Shown here piece after piece: positions 54,722-62,270 of a stretch of DNA of 64,000 nucleotides. Numbering within the stretch: position 1 is the stretch's first letter; each line of letters starts with the position of its first letter. This stretch comes from Candidatus Nitrospira nitrosa (lineage in GTDB: Bacteria; Nitrospirota; Nitrospiria; Nitrospirales; Nitrospiraceae): positions 310,001 through 374,000 of the forward strand of contig NZ_CZQA01000008.1 in NCBI RefSeq assembly GCF_001458735.1, given 5' to 3'. The notes below the pieces were generated by a model that saw nothing but the letters and a program-made list of their open reading frames with translations, ran no database searches and was not told the origin of the DNA. Position numbers and translations under genes: made by a program.

Positions 54722-54747
54722 GGGGGTAGGCCCGTTGGCCTACCCCC
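54722..54747 (-). terminator. Rho-independent terminator of the 990-residue gene
   Basis: Perfect 11-bp inverted repeat GGGGGTAGGCC (54722-54732) and GGCCTACCCCC (54737-54747) with a CGTT loop. On the minus strand it is followed by AAGTTTTTG. It lies 32 bases past the stop of the gene at 54779. Confidence 0.88.
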
Positions 54748-54778
54748 GCTGTCATTGAGAGGGACAGCTCTCGACTAA

Positions 54779-57751
54779 CTACACCAACCCGTTGACGCCC
54801 TGCCAGTCGGCCCAGCTTGTGTTCTGGCTCGAGAGTCCGAGTAGGATAATGTCGTCGGGCGTCGCCCCGATGAGTTCCTTACCTTCCCCATCGTGCCCGC
54901 CCACCAGTCGACAATTGTTGAAGTCGTCGACGGCCTCGTGAATGATACTACCGGACAGGCCGCTCGTAAGCGTTTGCCATGCCGCATCGTTCGCCTTCAC
55001 CTTTGTACCGTCAAAGACGTTCGTCGAGTCGTTGTAGTCGGCGATCCAATCGCCATTCGTATCGACATCGCCGGACTTACTGCCGAAGGTATCATACGGC
55101 GATTGCGCCGTTAACCACTTGGCTGCTTCCGTGATGAGTCCGTCCGGATCGACGACGCCGTTGTTGATGTTCAACTGCAAGGCGATCGCATCGCGTGACA
55201 TCTTCACCCGTTGATCGGCGTTGATCGTCGATGCGCTGGCGTTGATGAGATCCTGCGCGTCGATCAGCTCAAAGAACACGGTTGTCTCACCTGCATCTTT
55301 CAGCCCATTGTGATTGAGATCGCCGACCAGGACGCCGGCTTGGTCATTCCCGTCGATGACGCCGTCTCGGTTCGAATCGACCGGAATCAGGACGTCTTCT
55401 AGCGTTAGGACATCGTCAGCCACCAGTTTCGAGGCTAGCGTCTTGCCTTGGCTGTCCACCTCCCCATCCGTGGACGAATTGCCATCCCAGGCCCACAGGT
55501 GCTGGCTCCAGAATCCAGGCGTCAGCCCGCAGACACCTGCATCGAAGCCAAAGTAGTTGGCATCGTCCATATCGCTGACCGTGCTCCCGTTAAAGGTGGT
55601 CGATGCCGTACCGGTATCGGTGTGTTGACCAACTGTAGCAGCGCTTTGCGTGTACAAGATGTCTACTGAACCACTCGGTGCGAGGGTCGCAATCTGGTAC
55701 CCAGCCAGTGATCCATTTGCATCACCGGTGAGTCCACTCAGATCAAAATCACTGTCAGACACCGTGATATCCGACAATGTGACGTTCCCCGTGTTGGTCA
55801 CCGTGAACTTGAACTGAACCGGTGTTCCTTCGAACGTATTCGGCCCGGTAGCAGTATCCGCATCCACAAAGGCAGTGGCACCGTCTACCTTGACCAGCTT
55901 ATCGATCACCAATGCCGGGGTCAGATTCAACGGCACCACCTCGCTGTCACTGCTCGGCCCCGTCTGATCACTGTCCGCCGTCGCCGTGTTGTCGATGTCG
56001 CCATCGCCCCCGCCGTTGCCGTCCACGTCAGCCTGGCTGATCGTGTAGGTGCTGGCGAAGTCCTTGGACGCCCCCACCGCAATGGTCTCGGCGCTGATGT
56101 TCTGCCCCGTCAACGGATCCACCACCGTCACCCCCGTCAACGTCACGTTCCCGGTGTTGCTCACCTTCACGTTGTAGTTGATGACGTCGCCCGCATCGGT
56201 CAGCCCGTTGCCGTTGGTATCCGTCACCGACGCGACGGTCTTATCGATCACCAATGCCGGGGTCTGTTCGATTGTTGACGCAGGAACTTCGGCGTTTGCC
56301 GACTTCGGCCCAGTCTGGTCGGTATCAGCCGTGGCAACATTCTGGATCCCTGAGGTTCCGTTACCAAACGTGCCGGCCGTGTTAATGTCGTCCTGGGTGA
56401 CCGTGTAGGTCGTCGAGTACGTCCAGGTCTCGGTGGTCTCAAGGATGTTGTTGCTATTGGTATCCCCACCTGTGCGCGTCACCGTGGTTGCTGTGGTACC
56501 CTCAACCAGGTCGCTCACCGTAACCCCTGTCAAATCGACATCGCCGGTATTATCAACGGTGATCGTATAGACAATCTTGTCTCCGGCTTGATTCACGGTA
56601 GATCCACCATCCGAATCGTCAGGATTGAGAATGTCCGCGACCACCTTGGTGATGGTGAAATCTGGGTTAGACGGCACCACCGCAGACGCAGAAAGTGACC
56701 GATCCTGATTGCCAAGTCCCTCTACAAGCCCATTCTCGGTAAGCGCCAACAAGCGCATATGATACGGTGACCCGCTGATATCGGACGCGGTTTGCACGGT
56801 TTCCCCCTGATCATCTCGCCAATCAAGGGATGACGCGATATGCCCCCCCCACGCGAGGACAACGGCATCCGCAGTGTCCCCAGAGCCTCCTGTGTAGGTA
56901 AAATTTACAGTAATGGAGGCCTTGGTCAAATCGGCATTGTACGAAACGCCGCTGGTTGACAGCCCTGCCACTGACCCAAAGAACGTAAAGGCTTGAGCTC
57001 CCGACGGTTGCCCGGATGACAAACCATCAGTGATGCCATGACCAAATCCCGTGAGCAACTGGGAATCGCTCGGAATCCCAACGGTGGACACTCCGTTTGA
57101 GCTTAATCCGGGATCACTTTGTGGCGTGAAGAAAGTCGGGTTCACATCTGGTTCGAGAGGGTGTTTGGTACCATCAAAGGTAAAGTTGTAGCTGGTGAGG
57201 TAATCAATAGCATAGGCGGCACTATCAACGGTGTCCCACTGAATCGTTAGCGCATAGACCGCATCCGGGGTTAAATCATTGAGCACCGCGCGATAAGGGA
57301 TAGCCTCTCCTTCTGCATAATGGGCCCCCTGTTCATTCAAGTTGCCGTTTTGCCACACCTCATCATCATTCCCGGTTCCGTTAGCATCAGGCGCAGGGCC
57401 GTTTCCCCATTGATCAATAGTGGCGCTCACCGCATCCGTAAACGTTGTCGACGCGACCACGGTGCCGCTGTCATCGGTCGCGTTCAGATTGAGTGTCGCG
57501 TTGCTCGCGCTGCCGTCTGTGGGAACCGTCCATGTCGTGGTGATCTTGCCGTCAGCTGCTCCGTCGGCATCACCTGCACCGCCATCCACCGCCTGGAATG
57601 AGTAGGTGTTCACGACATTATCATCACCTGGATCATTGGGATCATCCGTGATCCTGAAGGTGTAAGTCCCTCCAAGCGTGATATCTACCAATGTAATAGT
57701 GACGACCTCACCGGGACTATAATCTTGCTTATTCGTAGAGACTGATGCCAT
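54779..57751 (-). CDS. 990-residue repeat protein, candidate type I secretion substrate
   Basis: No N-terminal signal (MASVSTNKQDYSPGEVVTIT). A DUF-like beta-rich head of about 370 residues is followed by two similar repeats of about 130 residues and a related third (PALVIDKTVASVTDTNGNG, NTGNVTLTGVTVVDPLTG and DNTATADSDQTGPSSDSE are their landmarks), of the kind called conserved repeat/DUF11 domains. Near residue 780 come EF-hand- or dockerin-like calcium loops (DSNRDGVIDGNDQAG, DLNHNGLKDAGE). Acidic, almost free of cysteine, with no RTX nonapeptides. GGAGGGTCTC precedes the ATG. The absence of a Sec signal beside a complete type I system argues for secretion by it. Confidence 0.85.
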   Translation of the reverse strand: MASVSTNKQDYSPGEVVTITLVDITLGGTYTFRITDDPNDPGDDNVVNTYSFQAVDGGAGDADGAADGKITTTWTVPTDGSASNATLNLNATDDSGTVVASTTFTDAVSATIDQWGNGPAPDANGTGNDDEVWQNGNLNEQGAHYAEGEAIPYRAVLNDLTPDAVYALTIQWDTVDSAAYAIDYLTSYNFTFDGTKHPLEPDVNPTFFTPQSDPGLSSNGVSTVGIPSDSQLLTGFGHGITDGLSSGQPSGAQAFTFFGSVAGLSTSGVSYNADLTKASITVNFTYTGGSGDTADAVVLAWGGHIASSLDWRDDQGETVQTASDISGSPYHMRLLALTENGLVEGLGNQDRSLSASAVVPSNPDFTITKVVADILNPDDSDGGSTVNQAGDKIVYTITVDNTGDVDLTGVTVSDLVEGTTATTVTRTGGDTNSNNILETTETWTYSTTYTVTQDDINTAGTFGNGTSGIQNVATADTDQTGPKSANAEVPASTIEQTPALVIDKTVASVTDTNGNGLTDAGDVINYNVKVSNTGNVTLTGVTVVDPLTGQNISAETIAVGASKDFASTYTISQADVDGNGGGDGDIDNTATADSDQTGPSSDSEVVPLNLTPALVIDKLVKVDGATAFVDADTATGPNTFEGTPVQFKFTVTNTGNVTLSDITVSDSDFDLSGLTGDANGSLAGYQIATLAPSGSVDILYTQSAATVGQHTDTGTASTTFNGSTVSDMDDANYFGFDAGVCGLTPGFWSQHLWAWDGNSSTDGEVDSQGKTLASKLVADDVLTLEDVLIPVDSNRDGVIDGNDQAGVLVGDLNHNGLKDAGETTVFFELIDAQDLINASASTINADQRVKMSRDAIALQLNINNGVVDPDGLITEAAKWLTAQSPYDTFGSKSGDVDTNGDWIADYNDSTNVFDGTKVKANDAAWQTLTSGLSGSIIHEAVDDFNNCRLVGGHDGEGKELIGATPDDIILLGLSSQNTSWADWQGVNGLV

Positions 57752-57873
57752 GAGACCCTCCGTTTAAGGTTAATGATTTTAGATTCAAACTCTTCTCGAT
57801 CACGATCTTGCCTTGATTCATTACCCTAGGCGCTTCCATTGCCCTGGTTCGCTCCCAACTTGCCGCAATAAAA

Positions 57874-57910
57874 AAGGCTGATGCCCGGCAATGCCGAAAC
57901 CATCAGCCTT
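57874..57910 (-). terminator. Rho-independent terminator of the DUF2292 gene
   Basis: AAGGCTGATG (57874-57883) pairs with CATCAGCCTT (57901-57910); CGGC/GCCG form an inner stem. On the minus strand it is followed by TTTTTTATTG. It lies 48 bases past the stop of the gene at 57959. Confidence 0.85.
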
Positions 57911-57958
57911 CGTGCCGCCAGTTGGTGCGGACCAACTACGTGTCGATCTGGCTAGAGA

Positions 57959-58141
57959 CTATGCGTCCTGCTGAGGGGCGATGACTGGCCCCTGGTGCCA
58001 TGGGCGTAATTCCTGATTCACGGCTAAGCTCTGTACCCCCCCTTGCGAGAAACGAATTGTGACGGTCCCTGTGATTTTCTTCCCTGCGAGCAACCGGAGC
58101 ATCTGCTCTACCCATTGAAGGGTTGGCGTGGCGACTTCCAT
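57959..58141 (-). CDS. Small DUF2292-like protein
   Basis: 60 residues starting MEVATPTLQWVEQMLRLLAG. GAGGTAAAA precedes the ATG at 58141, so the longer frame from 58537 is not used. The core KKITGTVTIRFSQGGVQSLAV resembles DUF2292 (YezD-type), a small beta domain of unknown function. A hairpin (58196-58213, CGCCGCC/GGCGGCG) and a duplicated ~340-bp region lie upstream. Ends with a strong terminator, so it is a single-gene unit. Confidence 0.75.
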   Translation of the reverse strand: MEVATPTLQWVEQMLRLLAGKKITGTVTIRFSQGGVQSLAVNQELRPWHQGPVIAPQQDA

Positions 58142-58389
58142 TTTTACCTCAGAATAGCCTTCAGCTCTGATGGCGCACCAGACACTCAGGAAACCGCCGC
58201 CGCCATCAGGCGGCGTGATACATACAGAACATGAGCGCGTTTTGTCAATATACGTAAGCATACGTCTGTCAGCAATCCTAATTACGTTGACTTTCATTTC
58301 AGAGCATCGCGTGCATCGGCCGCACTCTGGCATTGACCTTGTTGCCGCAAGTGCGATGTATGAATCATATTCATCCCTTGCATTTCTCC

Positions 58390-58730
58390 TTGCGACAGGC
58401 GCCTTACTACGATCCCCATCACATTCTGACCCAAGAGTGCCGGGAGTGTTCGCCTTATTCAGACAGGACGTTCGGTTCATGCGGACCCTAGAAGAAGCGA
58501 ATTTCATACCAGCACTCGAAAACTCCGCGCGCTTCACCGTCGCCTACATAAATGACCATCAGCTTTCTCAGGAATCGGTCTAACATCTCGTATTCGTGAC
58601 GTCTGTTTCGCCTGGCTTGTGATGCTCCAGCTCACTGACCCGGAGGTCACATGCGGCAATAGTCTTCCAGCACGAGTACCTGTATCCAAATAGATGCTGT
58701 ATCTCTTTCCACTCACCCGATCGGCACAGT
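58390..58730. repeat. Duplicated upstream region, copy 1
   Basis: About 340 bases that match 60380-60721 with constant offset (1990-1991 bases) and roughly two-thirds identity. The best-kept blocks are AAGCGAATTTCATACCAGCAC (58495-58515), ATGACCATCAGCT, TATTCGTGACGTCTGTTT-like and TGTATCCAA. It is upstream of the DUF2292 gene, starting about 250 bases before its ATG. It carries the sigma-54-like site. Confidence 0.75.
58496..58511 (-). promoter_or_regulatory. Sigma-54-like promoter, copy 1
   Basis: Minus strand TGGTATGAAATTCGCT has GG and GC ten bases apart, as at -24/-12, and differs from TGGCACRNNNNTTGCW at three of the defined positions. Every base is conserved in the second copy. It lies about 355 bases upstream of the DUF2292 ATG, a long leader. 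Confidence 0.4.
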
Positions 58731-58879
58731 CGTTGAAACAGCGGTCTGCAGGGCGACGCTGACCATCCCAACCCAACTCAAGCGCGTGCAATGACAACGC
58801 GGCCGATCCTGGCTAGCTCGTCCTCCTTCATCTTCACCATACGGACTCGACACCACGGGATTCGGCCCCTTGCAGGCCA

Positions 58880-59161
58880 TTACAACTTCACGCCGGCTGC
58901 GAGCGGCGCCGAGTGATCCACCCGTTTCCAGCCCTTGCGCTCCACACAGACTTGCCAGGGATCGAGACGGCCTTTCGCTTCTTTTACATATTGCGCCCAG
59001 GCCGGTGTCTGCAGCTCATGATTGCAGGTCTGCTGATCTTCCGCCAAGGCCCGCCTACTGCCGGCATTCTCAAAATCCATCGGCTCACCGCACCCAGTAC
59101 CAAGAACCAGCACACAACATGCGGCAACACTCTTCCATGACCACACCATCTGATAGTCCAT
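58880..59161 (-). CDS. Small lipoprotein
   Basis: 93 residues. Signal with lipobox VLGTGCGEP gives a lipidated cysteine near residue 24, then a short mature domain with two further cysteines (CNHELQTPAW and VCVERKGWK) that could form a disulfide. ATG 59161 has no clear ribosome site; ATG 59149 is an alternative. It lies 54 bases upstream of the terminator that ends the lysyl-oxidase gene. No family recognised. Confidence 0.65.
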   Translation of the reverse strand: MDYQMVWSWKSVAACCVLVLGTGCGEPMDFENAGSRRALAEDQQTCNHELQTPAWAQYVKEAKGRLDPWQVCVERKGWKRVDHSAPLAAGVKL

Positions 59162-59215
59162 ACTCAGGTTGCGATGCAGCGCTCCCCTGCTCCATGTTCT
59201 TGGCCAAAAGAAAGA

Positions 59216-59246
59216 GGGCGTCCGGCGCGGATTGAGCCGGACGCCC
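59216..59246 (-). terminator. Rho-independent terminator of the lysyl-oxidase gene
   Basis: Perfect 11-bp inverted repeat GGGCGTCCGGC (59216-59226) and GCCGGACGCCC (59236-59246), followed on the minus strand by TCTTTCTTTT. It lies 74 bases past the stop of the gene at 59321. Confidence 0.85.
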
Positions 59247-59320
59247 TTCTTAATGGGCTTTTTTGCCCACTGCGTTTCCTGAGTCTTCTTTTCCTACAAC
59301 CAGATCTTTCGACGTATGAC

Positions 59321-60346
59321 TTACGGAGTCACCGTAAAGGCTTGCCTAAACACTCCACCGGACCCAACGCGCACGTTCCACACCGGGTTGCGGCCCAACT
59401 GCTTCTTGTAGGGGATGGTGACCGTCGCCGTCAGCATATCTACCGAATCCGTATTCGAGATGATTTGCACCTGACTCGCGACGGGCCGTGGGCCACTGCC
59501 ACCTTCAAACGTGACTGTAGTGCCGTCTGTAAACCCGTACCCGGTGATGGTAACCTGCACTGTCGTGCCGCGTTGAGCGCTGTTGGGCGAGATCGCGGTC
59601 ACGGTCGAGCAACTGCCGCTACTATCCAATACGCGTACCGTACTTGGCTTCTTAATATCGAGCAACACGCAGGACTCGTTGTCGTTGTCATTGCTCTCAA
59701 TAAGGTGGCGGTCCGGGTCAATGACGATCTTCAGAGAGTAAATCCCATCGGCATTGTCGGTGAAATCAATCTCCTGACCAGCCAGTGAGGCCCCGTAGGT
59801 GTCGCCCCAACCCACGGACATGCCTTGGATCGTTCGGCCACAGCTGCTGTAATGGGCCGAACCGGGCGCACCGGGCAACGACGTGTTGACGGCCGTCGTG
59901 TCCATGACGCAGAAGGTCGTCTTCTGGCCATAGCGCTCGGACCCGCCTGGGGCATTCACCGGCTGCAGGACATAGTCCGCGTACCCGTTAAAGTGGAAAT
60001 GGTTATGGAGCTCATGCCACTCAAACCAGCCTGCCAAGAAGGTCGCCGATGACCCGTCATTATTAAAGATCCGCTGGTACACCTGCTGCTTCGGAGGATT
60101 TTGCCCGGTATCGACGCTCCCCGCCTCAAGCTGTACGGGGCCAGTCCCGTTGTTCCAACTCGTGGTGGCGAAGCGAAGATCCAGCGTCCCGTCTGCTTGA
60201 GTGACCAGTGAAAAGTTGGAGGCCGGCATCGGCTTCAGATTCGGCGGCAGCGCCGTCTGCGCGGCAACACCGGTGGCCCACAACAGGACGCCGGCAAGCA
60301 TGGCGCCACGCGCGATTGTTTGACCATACGCAAGAACAGTATTCAT
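59321..60346 (-). CDS. Secreted lysyl-oxidase-like protein with TIG domain
   Basis: 341 residues. Signal peptide cleaved about residue 30 (VAAQ). The lysyl-oxidase domain shows the copper site as His111, His114, His116 and His118 in HELHNHFH, then KTTFCVMDT, QGMSVGWGDTYGASLAGQ and a DPDRHLIESNDNDNESC stretch. A C-terminal IPT/TIG domain (AISPNSAQRGTTVQVTITGYGF, part) follows. GAGGAG precedes the ATG by nine bases. It would oxidise lysine side chains on extracellular proteins or peptides if active. Copy 2 of the duplicated upstream region adjoins it. Confidence 0.88.
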   Translation of the reverse strand: MNTVLAYGQTIARGAMLAGVLLWATGVAAQTALPPNLKPMPASNFSLVTQADGTLDLRFATTSWNNGTGPVQLEAGSVDTGQNPPKQQVYQRIFNNDGSSATFLAGWFEWHELHNHFHFNGYADYVLQPVNAPGGSERYGQKTTFCVMDTTAVNTSLPGAPGSAHYSSCGRTIQGMSVGWGDTYGASLAGQEIDFTDNADGIYSLKIVIDPDRHLIESNDNDNESCVLLDIKKPSTVRVLDSSGSCSTVTAISPNSAQRGTTVQVTITGYGFTDGTTVTFEGGSGPRPVASQVQIISNTDSVDMLTATVTIPYKKQLGRNPVWNVRVGSGGVFRQAFTVTP

Positions 60347-60379
60347 GATGCATGTCTCCTCATCGTTACGAGTCTCATC

Positions 60380-60721
60380 CCATCAACAGGCGACTTGCTG
60401 CAGCCCCGTCAGCTTCTGGCCTAAGAATGTCGGGAGCGTTCATTCCACCCAGGCAGAATGTTCAGCTCGTGCCCATACCGGATCAAGCGAATTTCATACC
60501 AGCACCACAAGCTCCCGCCCTCTTTACCATCCCCCGCATTGGATGACCATCAGCTCCTCCGGCAATGCAGCTAACACATTGTATTCATGACGCCTGTTTA
60601 GCCTGCATTGCGTAGGGTTGACTTACTGGGTAGAAGATCACGAGTGGAGGCATTCATACAGTACGGAAACTTGTATCCAAGAAGATGCTGGATCTTTTTC
60701 GATTCACTCGATCTGCACAGC
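60380..60721. repeat. Duplicated upstream region, copy 2
   Basis: Collinear with 58390-58730; the identical block AAGCGAATTTCATACCAGCAC is at 60485-60505. It lies 34 bases or more upstream of the lysyl-oxidase ATG. Confidence 0.75.
60486..60501 (-). promoter_or_regulatory. Sigma-54-like promoter, copy 2
   Basis: Minus strand TGGTATGAAATTCGCT, identical to copy 1, here about 140 bases upstream of the lysyl-oxidase ATG, a more usual leader length. GG and GC are ten bases apart. Confidence 0.42.
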
Positions 60722-60992
60722 ATCTGAAGGAGAGGAGGAGGGGTGGAAGATGTCGGAAGGCGGAGGTGCAAGACCCTGTCCGACTCACACCATGACTGGC
60801 ATGCAGGTTTTTGTAAGGCTATGGAGGACCGACGGCCAATGTGGCACAGCCTGATCCGGCAAGAGGCTCTCGCAGGCCCAATCGCAAGGCGCAGAGATGC
60901 TCTAGGTTTTAGCGGATAGAGTGGTGCGGCAGAGCTTGGAGAATCAGGGCCTTCTCACCTTGTCAGACCCGACCTTGCCCCACGGACGATGA

Positions 60993-61943
60993 CTACGGTC
61001 CCGTTATCGCCAGATTGATCAGCACACCTTCTCTTAATCCCGTATCACTCACCAAACATTCGTTCTGCCCCAGCGTCTCCATAATCGTCCGGATAATGAT
61101 CGCGCCGGCGGCGATGACTTCTTCGCGATTCTTTTCCAAGCCAGGAAGTTCAACTCGCTCGGACTTCGTCCTGCTGAGGAGGGTATGCGCCAGATCTCGA
61201 ATGGTTTCCAACTTGAGCCCATAGTTGTGGATTCGAGCCGGCTCATAGATCGGCAGCTTCTGAGCCATGGCGGCGAGAGCAGTGATCGTTCCGGCCGTCC
61301 CAACGAATCTCGCCTGCCGATAGTCGCCCATATTCGCCACAGCTGCTTTTGTCTCTCGCGCCACCCACTCGCGTGCCTGCCTGACTTCCTCATCAGTCGG
61401 AGGATCATGGCGCAAGAGACGCTCGCAGAGACGGACCACGCCGATATCGATCGAGCAAACGATTGGCTTCTGCCCTACCCGATCGAGAATGAATTCCGTA
61501 CTCCCGCCGCCGATGTCCAAGGCCAGGATATCTGTCACCCCAATCGGCAAGCCGGAACGAATGCCGAGCAAAGTCCGTCGCGCTTCTTCCTCACCCGAGA
61601 TGAGTTCGACCTGAAAGCCACATTCTGCATTGACTCGATCCAAAAACTCCCCTCGATTGCTCGCATCGCGAACGGCACTCGTGGCCACGACAGCGGTCGC
61701 TTGAACTTGATGACTATCGATGACCTTCCGCCATTCTTGGAGACAGTGAATCACGCGATCCATCGCCGCCGGACTTAGTCGTTTCGATTGATCAACGCCT
61801 TCTCCTAGTCGGAGAATCCGCCGTTCAGAGCGAAGTTCTTTGAGAGGATTCCCGGGGGTATGCTCTGCAATCAATACACGACAGGTGAGCGTTCCGATAT
61901 CGATACCGGCCAGTCGTCGCGTACGCTTGGCCGGCTCGCTCAT
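60993..61943 (-). CDS. Ppx/GppA-family exopolyphosphatase
   Basis: 316 residues of the sugar-kinase/actin fold: GIDIGTLTCRVLIAE at the N-terminus, ALDIGGGSTEFILDRVG and FVGTAGTITALAAM are the phosphate-binding loops. It has only the two-domain core, as in short Ppx/GppA proteins, and lacks the long C-terminal region of E. coli Ppx, so whether it hydrolyses polyphosphate, pppGpp or both is not decided by sequence. Its stop overlaps the next gene by four bases. Confidence 0.88.
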   Translation of the reverse strand: MSEPAKRTRRLAGIDIGTLTCRVLIAEHTPGNPLKELRSERRILRLGEGVDQSKRLSPAAMDRVIHCLQEWRKVIDSHQVQATAVVATSAVRDASNRGEFLDRVNAECGFQVELISGEEEARRTLLGIRSGLPIGVTDILALDIGGGSTEFILDRVGQKPIVCSIDIGVVRLCERLLRHDPPTDEEVRQAREWVARETKAAVANMGDYRQARFVGTAGTITALAAMAQKLPIYEPARIHNYGLKLETIRDLAHTLLSRTKSERVELPGLEKNREEVIAAGAIIIRTIMETLGQNECLVSDTGLREGVLINLAITGP

Positions 61944-62263
61944 TGCTCGTTCCGAATGGCTTCCATCTCAGCTTCCATTTTTTTCTGCGACTCCTTCACA
62001 GCCTCGATCTCTTTGACGAGGCGCACAATCTCGGCATCGTAGACAACACGCTCGGCCGTTTCGCCACGCTCCTTGATGTCGACGGCTCGTTCACCGATAT
62101 CCTTGTAGAGATCGGACAGTTGCCGATCGAGCTTGCGGAGTTCCAGCCGGATGCGGAGTAGTTCCGTCTCTTCCAGCGCCCGCCCTGCTGCATGGACAGT
62201 CCCGAGACGAAGCGTTGCGATCCCCGCCCGCAGATCGTCCTTTATCCGTTGAAAGAGTCCCAT
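61940..62263 (-). CDS. Small coiled-coil protein
   Basis: 107 residues starting MGLFQRIKDDLRAGIATLRL, then almost entirely charged helix (ELLRIRLELRKLDRQLSDLYKD, VKEIEAVKESQKKMEAEMEAIRNE) predicted as a coiled coil. It lies between recG and the Ppx/GppA gene, overlapping the latter by four bases (ATGA), so they are co-translated. No family recognised. Confidence 0.75.
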   Translation of the reverse strand: MGLFQRIKDDLRAGIATLRLGTVHAAGRALEETELLRIRLELRKLDRQLSDLYKDIGERAVDIKERGETAERVVYDAEIVRLVKEIEAVKESQKKMEAEMEAIRNEQ

Positions 62264-62270
62264 TATTCGC

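Larger units (their letters stand above)
58142..58879. other. Intergenic region between DUF2292 and lipoprotein genes
   Basis: 738 bases. Contains the 7-bp hairpin at 58196-58213, copy 1 of the duplicated region and its sigma-54-like site. Nothing recognisable from 58731 to 58879. Confidence 0.6.
60347..60992. other. Intergenic region upstream of the lysyl-oxidase gene
   Basis: 646 bases holding copy 2 of the duplicated region. From 60722 to 60992 nothing is recognised; a short plus-strand frame there has no ribosome site. Confidence 0.55.

Noticed and set aside
54779-57751. Repeat protein as an RTX toxin
   Set aside because: The GGxGxDxUx nonapeptide series is absent; calcium loops are of EF/dockerin type.
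57959-58537. 192-codon reading of the DUF2292 gene
   Set aside because: Only the last 60 residues look like protein, and GAGGTAAAA directly precedes the ATG at 58141.
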